DNA of 64,000 nt from NCBI RefSeq assembly GCF_036186745.1, contig NZ_CP108086.1, positions 1,860,001-1,924,000 on the forward strand, written 5' to 3'. Position 1 is the first letter of the stretch. Each line of letters opens with the position of its first letter. Positions 34,244 through 43,007 of the stretch are shown here, piece after piece. A model generated the notes under the pieces. That model saw only the letters and a program-made list of their open reading frames with translations. It was not told the origin of the DNA and ran no database searches. The position numbers were made by a program, and so were the translations under genes. The DNA is from Microbispora hainanensis. Its GTDB lineage: Bacteria > Actinomycetota > Actinomycetes > Streptosporangiales > Streptosporangiaceae.

Positions 34244-35443
34244 ATGAGCACCGATCCCGTCACCGGTTCCCCGCTGGACACCGCGGAGACCTCGTTCCGG
34301 CTGCTGACCACAGGGCCGGGCGCGCTGTCCCTGAACTGCACCACGCTCGCCCCCGCCCTCCCCAGAGGCGAGGTGAACCTCGCGGAGCTGCGGATGCTGC
34401 TCACCAGCCGGCATGTCAGCGACGAGACGCGTGACGCCGTCTGGCGGGAGCTGGTGACGCGAGCACGGGTGCGTAAGGGAGCGTGGACGGTCGCCGCCGT
34501 CGGCATGGCGATGCCCATCCTGCGCATGATCGCCGCGGCGCTCACCCGGGACCTTCCCTACGGGGACCCGGCTGACGTCGACTCCGAGATCCTGGGCGGC
34601 TACCTGCGTGCCCTGCGCCGCCTGGACCTGGACACCGCGGACGTACGGTCTCGGCTGTGCCAGGCAGCGCGGTGCGCGGGCGAGCGTGCCATCCGGCACA
34701 TCGTCTCGGCGGCCGAGCGGCGGCAACCGCCGGAGGAGTCTCCTCCCCGCCAACGTCCCCTGCCCTGTCCTGAGCTGGTGCTGGCCGACTCGGTGGCCCT
34801 TGGCGTGCTCAGCGAGCAGGACGCCGAACTGATCCTCCTGACCCGGCTGGGCGGCATGCCGCTGCGGCAACCGTCCCCCGCGACTCCCCCTCCCCCTGCT
34901 TCCTCAGCCGATGAGGAAGCGCCTACGGCTTCCGCGCGGAGCCAGGGAACTCCGGATGCAGCAACCGCAACCGACCCGAAGGGAGGCAGGGACACTACCC
35001 CTGGCTCCGCGCGGATTTCCTCCCGTCCCCGGTCTGCTGCCATTCGCGGCACTGCCCCGGCCGCTCGCCGCTGGAATGTGCTGCCGTACCGGCGGCTGCG
35101 GCAGTGGGCGGCACGGATCGGTTTCCGTGTCCTGCCGATGCTGGCCGGCGCGGTGCCGTTCGTTGCCGCCGCGGCGACCAGCGCCCTGGCCTCGTCGGTC
35201 ATCGCCGCTCCGTCGGACCTGAACACGGTCTTCACCAACCTGCGGAACTGGCTGATCGGCCTGCTGGCGACGCTGGCCACGCTGATGCTGACCCTCGGCG
35301 GGCTCCGCTACCTGGTGGCGGGCGGTGATCCCGGCGAGGTCCAGAAGGCCAAGGCGGCGTTGAAGGCTGCCGCCTTCGGCTACGCGCTGGCCGTCCTGGC
35401 CCCGCTGTTCGTGAGCATCCTCAAGCGCGTCGTAGGCGGGTGA
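34244..35443 (+). CDS. Fusion of a sigma-like cytoplasmic domain with a VirB2/TrbC-like pilin
   Basis: 399 residues in one frame. Residues ~1-200 resemble the conserved sigma70-like proteins of actinobacterial ICEs (helical RMLLTSRHVSDETRDAVWRELVTRARV, ending PELVLADSVALGVLSEQDAELILLTRLGGMPLRQ where a region-4 helix-turn-helix would begin). A Pro/Ala/Ser linker (~205-275) follows. Residues ~295-399 are pilin-like: signal-like FRVLPMLAGAVPFVAAAATSALAS, then DLNTVFTNLRNWLIGLLATLATLMLTLGGLRYLVAG and a second membrane helix. VirB2 subunits form the conjugative pilus. The two parts are separate genes in most elements; whether the fusion is cleaved is unknown. First gene of the operon, GTGA overlap with the next. 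Confidence 0.75.
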   Translation: MSTDPVTGSPLDTAETSFRLLTTGPGALSLNCTTLAPALPRGEVNLAELRMLLTSRHVSDETRDAVWRELVTRARVRKGAWTVAAVGMAMPILRMIAAALTRDLPYGDPADVDSEILGGYLRALRRLDLDTADVRSRLCQAARCAGERAIRHIVSAAERRQPPEESPPRQRPLPCPELVLADSVALGVLSEQDAELILLTRLGGMPLRQPSPATPPPPASSADEEAPTASARSQGTPDAATATDPKGGRDTTPGSARISSRPRSAAIRGTAPAARRWNVLPYRRLRQWAARIGFRVLPMLAGAVPFVAAAATSALASSVIAAPSDLNTVFTNLRNWLIGLLATLATLMLTLGGLRYLVAGGDPGEVQKAKAALKAAAFGYALAVLAPLFVSILKRVVGG

Positions 35444-37209
35444 GCCCCATGACCCCGATTCGCGAGAAGCTCACGGCGACGTTCCGCCACCGGCTGCGTA
35501 CGGCAGCCGCACGCGCCCGAAACTCCATGCCGGCTGGCAGTGCGGCAATGTGCCCGGCTGGGGCCGCACCACGAGCGGCAATCCGCGTCGTTGCCGTTGC
35601 CGGTGTGGTTGTCGGTGTCTGCGCTGTCGTGATCGTCACGGCGGCCTCGGCTCACGCGACGCCGATGCCTCTGCCATCTCCTGTTCCTGGGGCGTCCCCG
35701 CCCGCTCCCGGTGAGCTGCCGGTGCCGGAGGGAACGGGGATCGGCTTCGGCATCGGGGACTGGATCACCGGTCAGATCAACTCCTGGTTCGCCAGCCTGG
35801 TGTACCTGGCGATCAAGCCGTTGCTGGACCTGCTGGCGGTGACGCTGCTGGCCACCCCGGACGTGTCCGGCAGCGGCCGGGTCTTCGACCTGTGGAAGGC
35901 GACCGCCGCGATCGCCAACACCGGGTTCGTCCTGCTGGCGACCGTCGGTGCGATCAGCGCGATGGGCTACCAGACGGTGCAGACGCGGTATGCGGTCAAG
36001 GAGGTCCTGCCCCGGCTGTTCATCGCCGCCCTGGCCGCCAACGCCAGCTTCCTGCTGTGCGGGAAGGTCATCGAGATCGCCAATGCCCTGTCCAAGGCCC
36101 TGCTCGGGCAGGACTTCGACGGTCGCCGCGCCGCCGCCACCCTCCAGACGCTGATCATCGCGCCGAGCGCCTCGCAGCAGATCTTCTACGTCCTGCTCGC
36201 CCTGGTCGCGGTCGTCCTGCTGCTGCTGTTGCTGATCACGTTCGTCATGCGGGTGGCGCTGGTGCTGTTGCTGACGGTCGCCTCGCCGCTCGCGCTGGCC
36301 TGCCTGGCCCTGCCGTACACCGAGGGGCTGGCCCGGTTCTGGTGGCGGGCCTTCACCGGGCTCCTGCTCATCCAGGTCACCCAGTCGCTCACGCTCGTCC
36401 TGGCGGTGCGGATCTTCTTCAACCAGGACGGCCGACTGCTGCTCGGCATCGTCCCGACCGGCCAGCTCGTCAACCTGGTGCTCGCCCTGTGCCTGCTGAT
36501 CATCTTGATCCGCATCCCTGGCTGGATCTCCCGCCGGATCTTCGCCGGGGTCGGCGGCCACTCGATGATCGGCCGGATGGTCAAGTACGCCTTGGCCTAC
36601 AAGCTCACCTCGCCCGTCCTGGCCGCCCTGCACCTCCGCCCGGGTGGACGCCGGAGCAGCACGCCTCGGGTCGCCGGGCACGTGGCTGCCGCCCATGCGA
36701 TGGCCGGGAGAACGATGGCCAGCCGAGCGCTTCCGGCGCTCGCCGCCGGTCCTGCTGGTACGGCTGCCGCTGCCGGCGCGACTGCCCTGACCGGGACCGC
36801 CGCCTCCGCGGCCCGAGGTGGGCCCGGTCCTGCCAAGCACGCGCCCGTGGCCGCCCGCCGCCCGATGAATCCGGCGGATTGGGAGGCCGCCCCTGTCAAG
36901 CACGCTCCGTCCGCTCCTGCTGTCCAGGGCAAGTACCGGAGGCCGCCGCGGCCGTCCGGTCCGGTTCCCCCGACGACGCCGGTATACGGGTATCCGCGCG
37001 AGACCTACTACGCCAACGGCCCGGCCGGGCTGGCCCAGATGTACCGGCTCCACACCCAGAACAGCCCATCACGGCCTGCCCGCCCACCGGTCCCGCCGGT
37101 GATGTTCCGGCCTCCCGTCTACCCCTCGCAGGGCGTCAGCGGACGCGCGGGCGACACAGGAGATCGCCGTACTCCGCCCCCCAACCCCACAGGAGATGAG
37201 GGCCGATGA
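35440..37209 (+). CDS. VirB6/TrbL-like conjugal transfer membrane protein
   Basis: 589 residues from GTG 35440 overlapping the previous stop (ATG 35449 is the alternative). An export-type hydrophobic segment (residues ~45-70) is followed by a Pro linker and a block of six or so membrane helices between ~100 and 390 (SWFASLVYLAIKPLLDLL, IFYVLLALVAVVLLLLLLITFVMRVALVLLLTVASPLALACLAL, LVNLVLALCLLIILI). The C-terminal 190 residues are Pro/Ala-rich and cytoplasmic. This matches the inner-membrane channel component of type IV secretion systems. It ends with an ATGA overlap with the PrgI gene. Confidence 0.85.
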   Translation: MSPMTPIREKLTATFRHRLRTAAARARNSMPAGSAAMCPAGAAPRAAIRVVAVAGVVVGVCAVVIVTAASAHATPMPLPSPVPGASPPAPGELPVPEGTGIGFGIGDWITGQINSWFASLVYLAIKPLLDLLAVTLLATPDVSGSGRVFDLWKATAAIANTGFVLLATVGAISAMGYQTVQTRYAVKEVLPRLFIAALAANASFLLCGKVIEIANALSKALLGQDFDGRRAAATLQTLIIAPSASQQIFYVLLALVAVVLLLLLLITFVMRVALVLLLTVASPLALACLALPYTEGLARFWWRAFTGLLLIQVTQSLTLVLAVRIFFNQDGRLLLGIVPTGQLVNLVLALCLLIILIRIPGWISRRIFAGVGGHSMIGRMVKYALAYKLTSPVLAALHLRPGGRRSSTPRVAGHVAAAHAMAGRTMASRALPALAAGPAGTAAAAGATALTGTAASAARGGPGPAKHAPVAARRPMNPADWEAAPVKHAPSAPAVQGKYRRPPRPSGPVPPTTPVYGYPRETYYANGPAGLAQMYRLHTQNSPSRPARPPVPPVMFRPPVYPSQGVSGRAGDTGDRRTPPPNPTGDEGR

Positions 37210-38141
37210 GCTGGGTGCAGCCGGTTCGCATCCCCGCCGACGTGGACCAGGACGACAAGATCGTCGCCGGGTTCACCGCTCGCCAAGTGGTCATCCTCGT
37301 CGGCACCGGCGCTCTGCTCTACGCCGCGTACCTGCTCGTCGGTGACCGGGTGCCGCTCGTGGTCTGCGCCGCGGTGGCGCTGCCGATCGCGGTGGCCGGG
37401 ATCCTGCTCGCGACCGCCCGACACGACGGTTTGTCGCTCGACCGCTACCTGCTCGCCGTCGTCCGCCACCTGCGCGCACCCAAACGCCTCGTCTCCGCTT
37501 CCCAGGAGGTGCCACCACCTCCCACGTGGATCGGCGCCAGGCCCGGCCCCGCTCCCGCGCAGCTACGCCTTCCCGTTCAGGGGATGGCAGAGGACGGGCT
37601 ACTCGACCTCGGCCCGGACGGCGTCGCGGCCATCGCGGAGGTGTCCACGCTCAGCTTCGCCCTGCGTACCCCCGAGGAGCAGGACGCGCTGGTCACGGTG
37701 TTCGGGCGCTGGCTCAACTCGCTGTCGGGCCCGGTCCAGATCCTCGTACGCGCCGAACGGGTCGACCTCGCCGAAACGATCGCCACTCTTGAGCACAACG
37801 CCCGCCACCTGCCGCACCCGGCGCTGTCGGCCGCCGCGCTCCAGCACGCCGGCTTCCTCGCCGACATCGCCGGCCGTCATGACCTGCTGCGCCGCCAGGT
37901 CCTCCTGGTTGTACGTGAGCCCGCGGCAGGTAAGGCGCGGGAGGCCTCGGCGGCCCGTGCCCTGCGGCGGCTGGACGAAGCCGCTCGTCTGCTGTCGGCC
38001 TGCGGCCTGACCGTCCGCCTGCTCGACACCCCCGCCACGAGCGCACTGCTGGCCGCCTGCTTCGACCCGGCGGCACCGCCGCTACCCACCGTCCAGATGG
38101 CGGCTCCGGACCAGGTCATCACGAGAGGAGAACGCTGGTGA
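37206..38141 (+). CDS. PrgI family protein (VirB3-like)
   Basis: 311 residues. The N-terminal ~95 residues are PrgI-like: RIPADVDQDDKIVAGFTARQVVILVGTGALLYAAYLL, then a second membrane helix (VVCAAVALPIAVAGILLATA) and DRYLLAVVRHLRAPK. The remainder is a soluble domain (QVLLVVREP, SFALRTPEEQDALVTVFGRWLNSL) resembling the N-terminal part of VirB4-type ATPases, so PrgI and part of the VirB4 N-terminus are joined. It sits directly before virB4, overlapping by GTGA, in line with the VirB3-VirB4 interaction in conjugation machines. Confidence 0.85.
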   Translation: MSWVQPVRIPADVDQDDKIVAGFTARQVVILVGTGALLYAAYLLVGDRVPLVVCAAVALPIAVAGILLATARHDGLSLDRYLLAVVRHLRAPKRLVSASQEVPPPPTWIGARPGPAPAQLRLPVQGMAEDGLLDLGPDGVAAIAEVSTLSFALRTPEEQDALVTVFGRWLNSLSGPVQILVRAERVDLAETIATLEHNARHLPHPALSAAALQHAGFLADIAGRHDLLRRQVLLVVREPAAGKAREASAARALRRLDEAARLLSACGLTVRLLDTPATSALLAACFDPAAPPLPTVQMAAPDQVITRGERW

Positions 38142-39904
38142 AGCTCGCCTTCCGCCGCACGACACAGCGCGCGCATGGGTTCGGCCCCGACGCGGTCGAA
38201 GTCCGGCCCCGGCACCTGCAGGTCGGCGACGACCACTGCGCGACGCTCGCCGTCACCGGCTACCCGCGCGAGGTCACACCCGGCTGGCTGGAACCCCTGC
38301 TCACCTACCCCGGGCGGCTGGACGTGTCCTTCCACGTCGACCCGGTGCCGTCCCTGGTCGCCTCCGACCGGCTCCGCAAACAGCTCGCCCGCCTGGAATC
38401 CGGCCTGCGCAGCGACCACCAGCACGGTCGGCTCATCGACCCCAGCGCGGAGGTCGCCGCCGAAGACGCCCAGGAGCTGGCCTCCCGGCTCGCGCGCGGC
38501 CAGGCCAAGCTGTTCCGCACCTCGATCTACCTCACGGTCCACGCCACCACTGCCGAGGAGTTGGAGAACGCCTGCGCCCAGGTCCGGGCCCTGGCCGCCT
38601 CCCTCCTGCTGGACGCGCGCGTGGTGACCTTCCGGCAGCTTCAGGGCTGGGTGTCGGCGCTGCCTATGGCGTACGACAACCTGCAGATGCGGCGCACCTT
38701 CGACACCCCGGCGCTCGCGGCGGCCTTCCCCTTCACCAGTCCCGACCTGACCGCCGACCTCGGCCCGACCACAGTCCTGTACGGCGCGAACGCGGCCAGC
38801 TCCTCCCTGGTGGCCTGGGACCGCTTCGCCCAGCCCAACCACAACTCGACCATCCTGGGCTGTTCGGGCGGCGGCAAGTCCTACCTGGCCAAGCTGGAAG
38901 CACTGCGCTCGCTCTACACCGGGGTTGAGGTCGCCGTCATCGACCCCGAAGACGAATACGCCCGTCTGTGCGCCGCAGTGGGCGGCGCCTACCTCCACCT
39001 CGGCGCGCCGCACGTCCGCCTCAACCCCTTCGACCTTCCAAGCCCCACCGGGCGAAGCACCACCGATCGCGAGGGCGATCCACTCACCCGCCGATCGTTG
39101 TTCCTGCACGCGCTGATCGCGGTCATGCTCGGCGGCCCGCTGGGCAGGACCGGCAAGGCTGCCCTTGATCGGGCCATCATCGCCGCCTACAAGCAGGCCG
39201 GGATCACCTTCGACCCGCGCACATGGAAACGCCGACCGCCACTGATGAGTGATCTGGTAAGCACGCTTACCGATGACGGGGATCCCGCAGCGGCGGAGAT
39301 CGCCGCCGGGCTCGCGCCGTACGTCACCGGAAGCCACCGCCGACTCTTCGACGGCCACACCACCACCCGGCCCGACTCGCATCTGATCGTCTTCTCTCTG
39401 CGGGACCTGCCCGAAGAGCTCAAGGCCATCGGCACGCTGCTGACCCTGGACGCGGTTTGGCGGCGCGTCTCCGACCCGGTCAATCGCCGCCCTCGTCTCG
39501 TTGTGGTCGACGAGGCATGGCTGCTCATGCGCGACCCGGAGGGTGCGAAGTTCCTGCTGCGGATGGCCAAGAGTGCTCGCAAGCACTGGGCCGGGCTGTC
39601 GGTGGTAACCCAGGATGCCGCCGACCTGCTCGGCTCCGACATCGGTCAGGCGATCATCGCCAACTCCGCCACCCAGATCCTGCTCCGCCAGGCACCCCAG
39701 GCGATCGGCCGAGTCGCCGACGCCTTCCGCCTGTCCGACGGAGAACGGCAGCTCCTGCTGTCAGCCGACCGCGGTTTCGGCCTGCTGGCCGCCGACGCTG
39801 GTGCCTCTCGGGTCGCCTTCCAGGTCCTGGCCAGCGAGCAGGAACACCGCCTCGTGACTTCCTCCCCTCAAGAACTCGCCGAATACGCGGAGGTCGATCT
39901 GTGA
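38138..39904 (+). CDS. VirB4-like conjugation ATPase
   Basis: 588 residues from GTG 38138. Walker A GCSGGGKS (241-248, Lys247), a DPEDEYARL segment after it, and Walker B RLVVVDEAWLLM (Asp458/Glu459), then the TQDAADLL helix typical of VirB4/TraC. It powers substrate transfer and pilus assembly at the inner membrane. The N-terminal domain is shorter than in proteobacterial VirB4, part of it apparently lying in the PrgI protein upstream. After its stop the operon is interrupted by a gene on the other strand. Confidence 0.93.
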   Translation: MKLAFRRTTQRAHGFGPDAVEVRPRHLQVGDDHCATLAVTGYPREVTPGWLEPLLTYPGRLDVSFHVDPVPSLVASDRLRKQLARLESGLRSDHQHGRLIDPSAEVAAEDAQELASRLARGQAKLFRTSIYLTVHATTAEELENACAQVRALAASLLLDARVVTFRQLQGWVSALPMAYDNLQMRRTFDTPALAAAFPFTSPDLTADLGPTTVLYGANAASSSLVAWDRFAQPNHNSTILGCSGGGKSYLAKLEALRSLYTGVEVAVIDPEDEYARLCAAVGGAYLHLGAPHVRLNPFDLPSPTGRSTTDREGDPLTRRSLFLHALIAVMLGGPLGRTGKAALDRAIIAAYKQAGITFDPRTWKRRPPLMSDLVSTLTDDGDPAAAEIAAGLAPYVTGSHRRLFDGHTTTRPDSHLIVFSLRDLPEELKAIGTLLTLDAVWRRVSDPVNRRPRLVVVDEAWLLMRDPEGAKFLLRMAKSARKHWAGLSVVTQDAADLLGSDIGQAIIANSATQILLRQAPQAIGRVADAFRLSDGERQLLLSADRGFGLLAADAGASRVAFQVLASEQEHRLVTSSPQELAEYAEVDL

Positions 39905-39909
39905 ACACC

Positions 39910-40557
39910 TCAATCAATCAACGGCTGGCTCGGCCGGAGGTGCTCACGCCACCGGTGGCCGCCGTACTCGAGTGCGAGAGCCTCGTCCAGCCAGCAGCGC
40001 CGTACGGCGTCCAAGGTAGGCAGGACCTCGGCGAAGTCGCGCTCATCCTTGGGACGCGGATTCTTGGCCTTGAACAGCAGCTGCACCTCCGGCGCGATCC
40101 TCATGACCCCGTCCTCGCGGATCGTCAGCGTCGACAGCGGACGGCGAATCCGTGCGTCACGCCGGTACACCCACGTCTCGCCCTCGGCCTCATCAAGCAT
40201 CACCTGGAACCGCCACGGCCCGCCCGGGTGCTCACGCACCCAGATGTCATGCACATGGGCCGGCAGCACCTCACCGACCGGCCACGGCCGCAGCGTCCCT
40301 GGAGGGTCGGCCGCGTGCACGTCCCAGCCGGCCGGCAGCTCGCGTACGGCGAGTTGGTCGCGGCGCAGCACGGAGATGTCCACATCCCCGTGCTCACGGA
40401 AGGAACGGCCGACGGCCAGTTCGATTGCGTACCCGCCGCTCACCCACCACGGAGCGGCCAGGTCCCGGAACAACGCGACCACCTCGGCCAGCGGCATCGG
40501 CTCCCATGGGCCCCACGGCGTCTCGATCCTCGGCACCGACCCATCATCACCCGGCAC
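39910..40557 (-). CDS. Nucleotidyltransferase (ANT(2'')/LinB-like fold) inserted in the conjugation operon
   Basis: 215 residues on the opposite strand to all its neighbours. The motif WWVSGGYAIELAVGRSFREHGDVDISVLRRDQLAV has the GG and DxD metal-binding signature of minimal nucleotidyltransferases, and PEVQLLFKAKNPRPKDERDFAEVLP supplies the third acidic region. This is the group containing aminoglycoside 2''-adenylyltransferases and related resistance or unknown-substrate enzymes. It starts 20 bases from the virD4 ATG, so its promoter must overlap that gene, and it converges on virB4 with five bases between. Cargo gained by insertion is the simplest reading; the substrate is not shown. Confidence 0.75.
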   Translation of the reverse strand: MPGDDGSVPRIETPWGPWEPMPLAEVVALFRDLAAPWWVSGGYAIELAVGRSFREHGDVDISVLRRDQLAVRELPAGWDVHAADPPGTLRPWPVGEVLPAHVHDIWVREHPGGPWRFQVMLDEAEGETWVYRRDARIRRPLSTLTIREDGVMRIAPEVQLLFKAKNPRPKDERDFAEVLPTLDAVRRCWLDEALALEYGGHRWREHLRPSQPLID

Positions 40558-40577
40558 GGCAGGACAGGTGAGGCCCG

Positions 40578-43007
40578 ATGATTCAGGACCTTCTTTACAA
40601 TCCGGATGTCTTCGTCGAGTGGTTCCTGGCCTGGGTGAACGCCCACGTCTGGTGGCTCACCTTCGGGGTTTCGGCCGCTGCGCTCGTCCTCGAACTGGTC
40701 AGCGCCCTGGTCGTACGGCTGCGCCACCGCGCCGCGACGAAGGGGGCGCGGTGCGTGGAGATCCTCGCGCCTCCAGTGGCGGACATGGCGGGGTCGGAGG
40801 CGCTGTGGACGAACCTGATGGGGCTGCTGCGCCCGGCCTGGAAGCGCGCCTTGTTCGGTCAGCCGCACCTGGCCTTCGAGTACGTCTTCGGCGTCGGCGG
40901 CGTACGGATCCGGCTGTGGGTTCCGGGCACCGTCCCGCAACACCTGGTGGAGCACGCGATCGAGTCGGCCTGGCCGTCGGCGCGCACGGCGGTCGTGGAG
41001 GCGGCCCCGCCCGTCCCGCTGACCGGACAGGCGACTGGCGGGCACCTGGTGATCGCCCGAAGCGAGCTGCTGCCAATTCGCCACTCCCACGACCACGACC
41101 CGCTCCGCGCCCTGCTCGGAGCCGTCGTGGGCATGCCAAGCTGGCAGCACGCCGCCGTCCAGATCCTCGCCCGCCCCGCCACCGGCCGCCGCCTGGCCCA
41201 GCTGATCAGCGGAGGCCCCGCCGGAGTGACCACCAGGGGCGGGCTGGCCGTACCGCTGGGGCTGGTGCGCGCCTTTCTGGACTTCGTCACCCCCGGCCCG
41301 ATGCACCCCCGGCTCCATCCAGCGCATCTCAGCCCCACCAATCGTGCCGCCCGGCTGGAGGAATCGGCCGAAGCACGGGCCATCCGCGACAAAGCCCAGC
41401 GTCCCCGGTACGAGGTCGCGATCCGGTACGCCGTACAGGCAGACGATTCGACATCCGGGGACAAGCGCACCGCCGAGCAGGCCCGCGAGGCCCGCCGTAG
41501 CGCCATCCGGGGCCGGGCGCACGCGATCGCCTCGTCGTTCGCCCTGTTCGCCGGACATAACCGGCTGGAACGGCACCGGCTCGCGCTGCCCGCCGAGCGA
41601 CTGGCGTCGCGGATGCTCCGGCGCGGGTTCCTGCTCTCGGTGCCCGAAATCGCCGCCCTGGCGCACCTTCCCTTGGACGCCGCCGTACCGGGTCTGAGCC
41701 GTGCCGGGGCCAGGTCGGTGCCGCCCGCGCCGCAGGTCTCCGCGAGGGGCAAGGTGCTCGGCTTCTGCGACGCCGGGCACGTGCGGCCGGTCGCGCTGCG
41801 CGTGGCCGACTCCTTCCACCACGTGCACGTCCTCGGCCCGAACGGCACCGGCAAAAGCACGCTGCTGGCCCAGATGATCCTGTCCGACATCGAGGCCGGC
41901 CACGGCGTCGCCGTCGTCGACGCCAAGGGTGACCTGGTCACCGACCTGCTCGGCCTCATTCCCGAAGAAGCGGGCGAGCGCATCGCTTTGATCGACCCGG
42001 ACGACCGCCATCCCCGGCCGGCGCTCAACGTGCTGAGCGGCCCGGACCGGGAAACCCTCGCGGACAACCTCGTCGGCATCTTCCACAAGATCTACGCCGA
42101 CTCCTGGGGCCCGCGCAGCGACGACATCCTGCGCGGCTGCGCCCTCACCCTCTCCCGCAACGGCGGAACCCTGGCCGACATCCCGGCGCTGCTCAGCGAT
42201 CACCCCTACCGAAAAGACCTCACCGAACGGCTCGACGACCCCTTCCTGCTGGGTTTCTGGAACTGGTACGAGCACCTGTCCGAGCAGGCCCAAGCACACG
42301 TCACCGCGCCCATCATGAACAAGCTGCGGGCGTTCCTGCTCCGCCCCTTCGTCCGCGACATCCTCGGCTCGGCCCAGTCCACCTTCGACGTCGGCGACGT
42401 CCTGGACGGCAAGATCCTGCTCGCCCGCCTCCCCAAAGGCGTCCTCGGCGACGACACCGCCCGCCTGCTCGGCTCCCTTCTGCTGGCCCAGGTCTGGCAG
42501 GCCGCCTCCCACCGCGCCCGGCTCGGCCACGCCCGCTCGCCCTCCGCCTTGTACGTGGACGAGACGCAGAACTTCCTGAACCTCCCGCACGCCCTGTCGG
42601 ACATGCTCGCCGAGGCCCGCGCGTACCGGCTGTCGATGGTGCTCGCCCACCAGCACCTGGCCCAGCTCCCCCGCGACCTGTGCCAGGCCATCAGCTCCGA
42701 CGCCCGCAACAAGATCTACTTCTCGCTCTCACCCGAGGACGCCCGCGAAGTCGAGCACCACTTCAGCCCCTACCTGACCCGGCACGACCTGGCCAACCTC
42801 GGCGCCTTCCAGGCCGCCGCCCGGCTCGTGGTGCGCTCCGCGGAAACCCCGCCCTTCACCCTGCGCACCCGGCCCCTGCCCGAACCCGACCCCGACCTCG
42901 CCGCACGCATACGGCTCGCCGCTGCCCGCGCCCACGGACGGCACCCCGCGGCCGGCGACCCCCTTCCAGAAGGAGACCCCCGCACCCAACCAAAAGGAGA
43001 CGAATGA
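40578..43007 (+). CDS. VirD4/TraG-like coupling ATPase
   Basis: 809 residues. An N-terminal membrane helix (VWWLTFGVSAAALVLELVSALVV) and a ~330-residue region resembling other ICE coupling proteins precede the motor: Walker A GPNGTGKST (420-428, Lys426), DAKGDLVTDLLGL, DPDD, and Walker B ALYVDETQNF (Asp661/Glu662), then LAHQHLAQLP. This HerA/FtsK-like ATPase links DNA substrate to the channel. Length and layout are typical of actinobacterial T4SS-type elements rather than the single-TraB systems of Streptomyces plasmids. ATGA overlap with the next gene. Confidence 0.93.
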   Translation: MIQDLLYNPDVFVEWFLAWVNAHVWWLTFGVSAAALVLELVSALVVRLRHRAATKGARCVEILAPPVADMAGSEALWTNLMGLLRPAWKRALFGQPHLAFEYVFGVGGVRIRLWVPGTVPQHLVEHAIESAWPSARTAVVEAAPPVPLTGQATGGHLVIARSELLPIRHSHDHDPLRALLGAVVGMPSWQHAAVQILARPATGRRLAQLISGGPAGVTTRGGLAVPLGLVRAFLDFVTPGPMHPRLHPAHLSPTNRAARLEESAEARAIRDKAQRPRYEVAIRYAVQADDSTSGDKRTAEQAREARRSAIRGRAHAIASSFALFAGHNRLERHRLALPAERLASRMLRRGFLLSVPEIAALAHLPLDAAVPGLSRAGARSVPPAPQVSARGKVLGFCDAGHVRPVALRVADSFHHVHVLGPNGTGKSTLLAQMILSDIEAGHGVAVVDAKGDLVTDLLGLIPEEAGERIALIDPDDRHPRPALNVLSGPDRETLADNLVGIFHKIYADSWGPRSDDILRGCALTLSRNGGTLADIPALLSDHPYRKDLTERLDDPFLLGFWNWYEHLSEQAQAHVTAPIMNKLRAFLLRPFVRDILGSAQSTFDVGDVLDGKILLARLPKGVLGDDTARLLGSLLLAQVWQAASHRARLGHARSPSALYVDETQNFLNLPHALSDMLAEARAYRLSMVLAHQHLAQLPRDLCQAISSDARNKIYFSLSPEDAREVEHHFSPYLTRHDLANLGAFQAAARLVVRSAETPPFTLRTRPLPEPDPDLAARIRLAAARAHGRHPAAGDPLPEGDPRTQPKGDE

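Noticed and set aside
34911..35222. Separate 103-codon ORF inside the sigma/pilin fusion
   Set aside because: Out of frame with the pilin part, no ribosome-binding site, Pro/Arg/Cys-rich composition.
40440..42656. A 738-codon minus-strand ORF opposite the VirD4 gene
   Set aside because: The plus strand has clear Walker motifs; the minus frame is a shadow.
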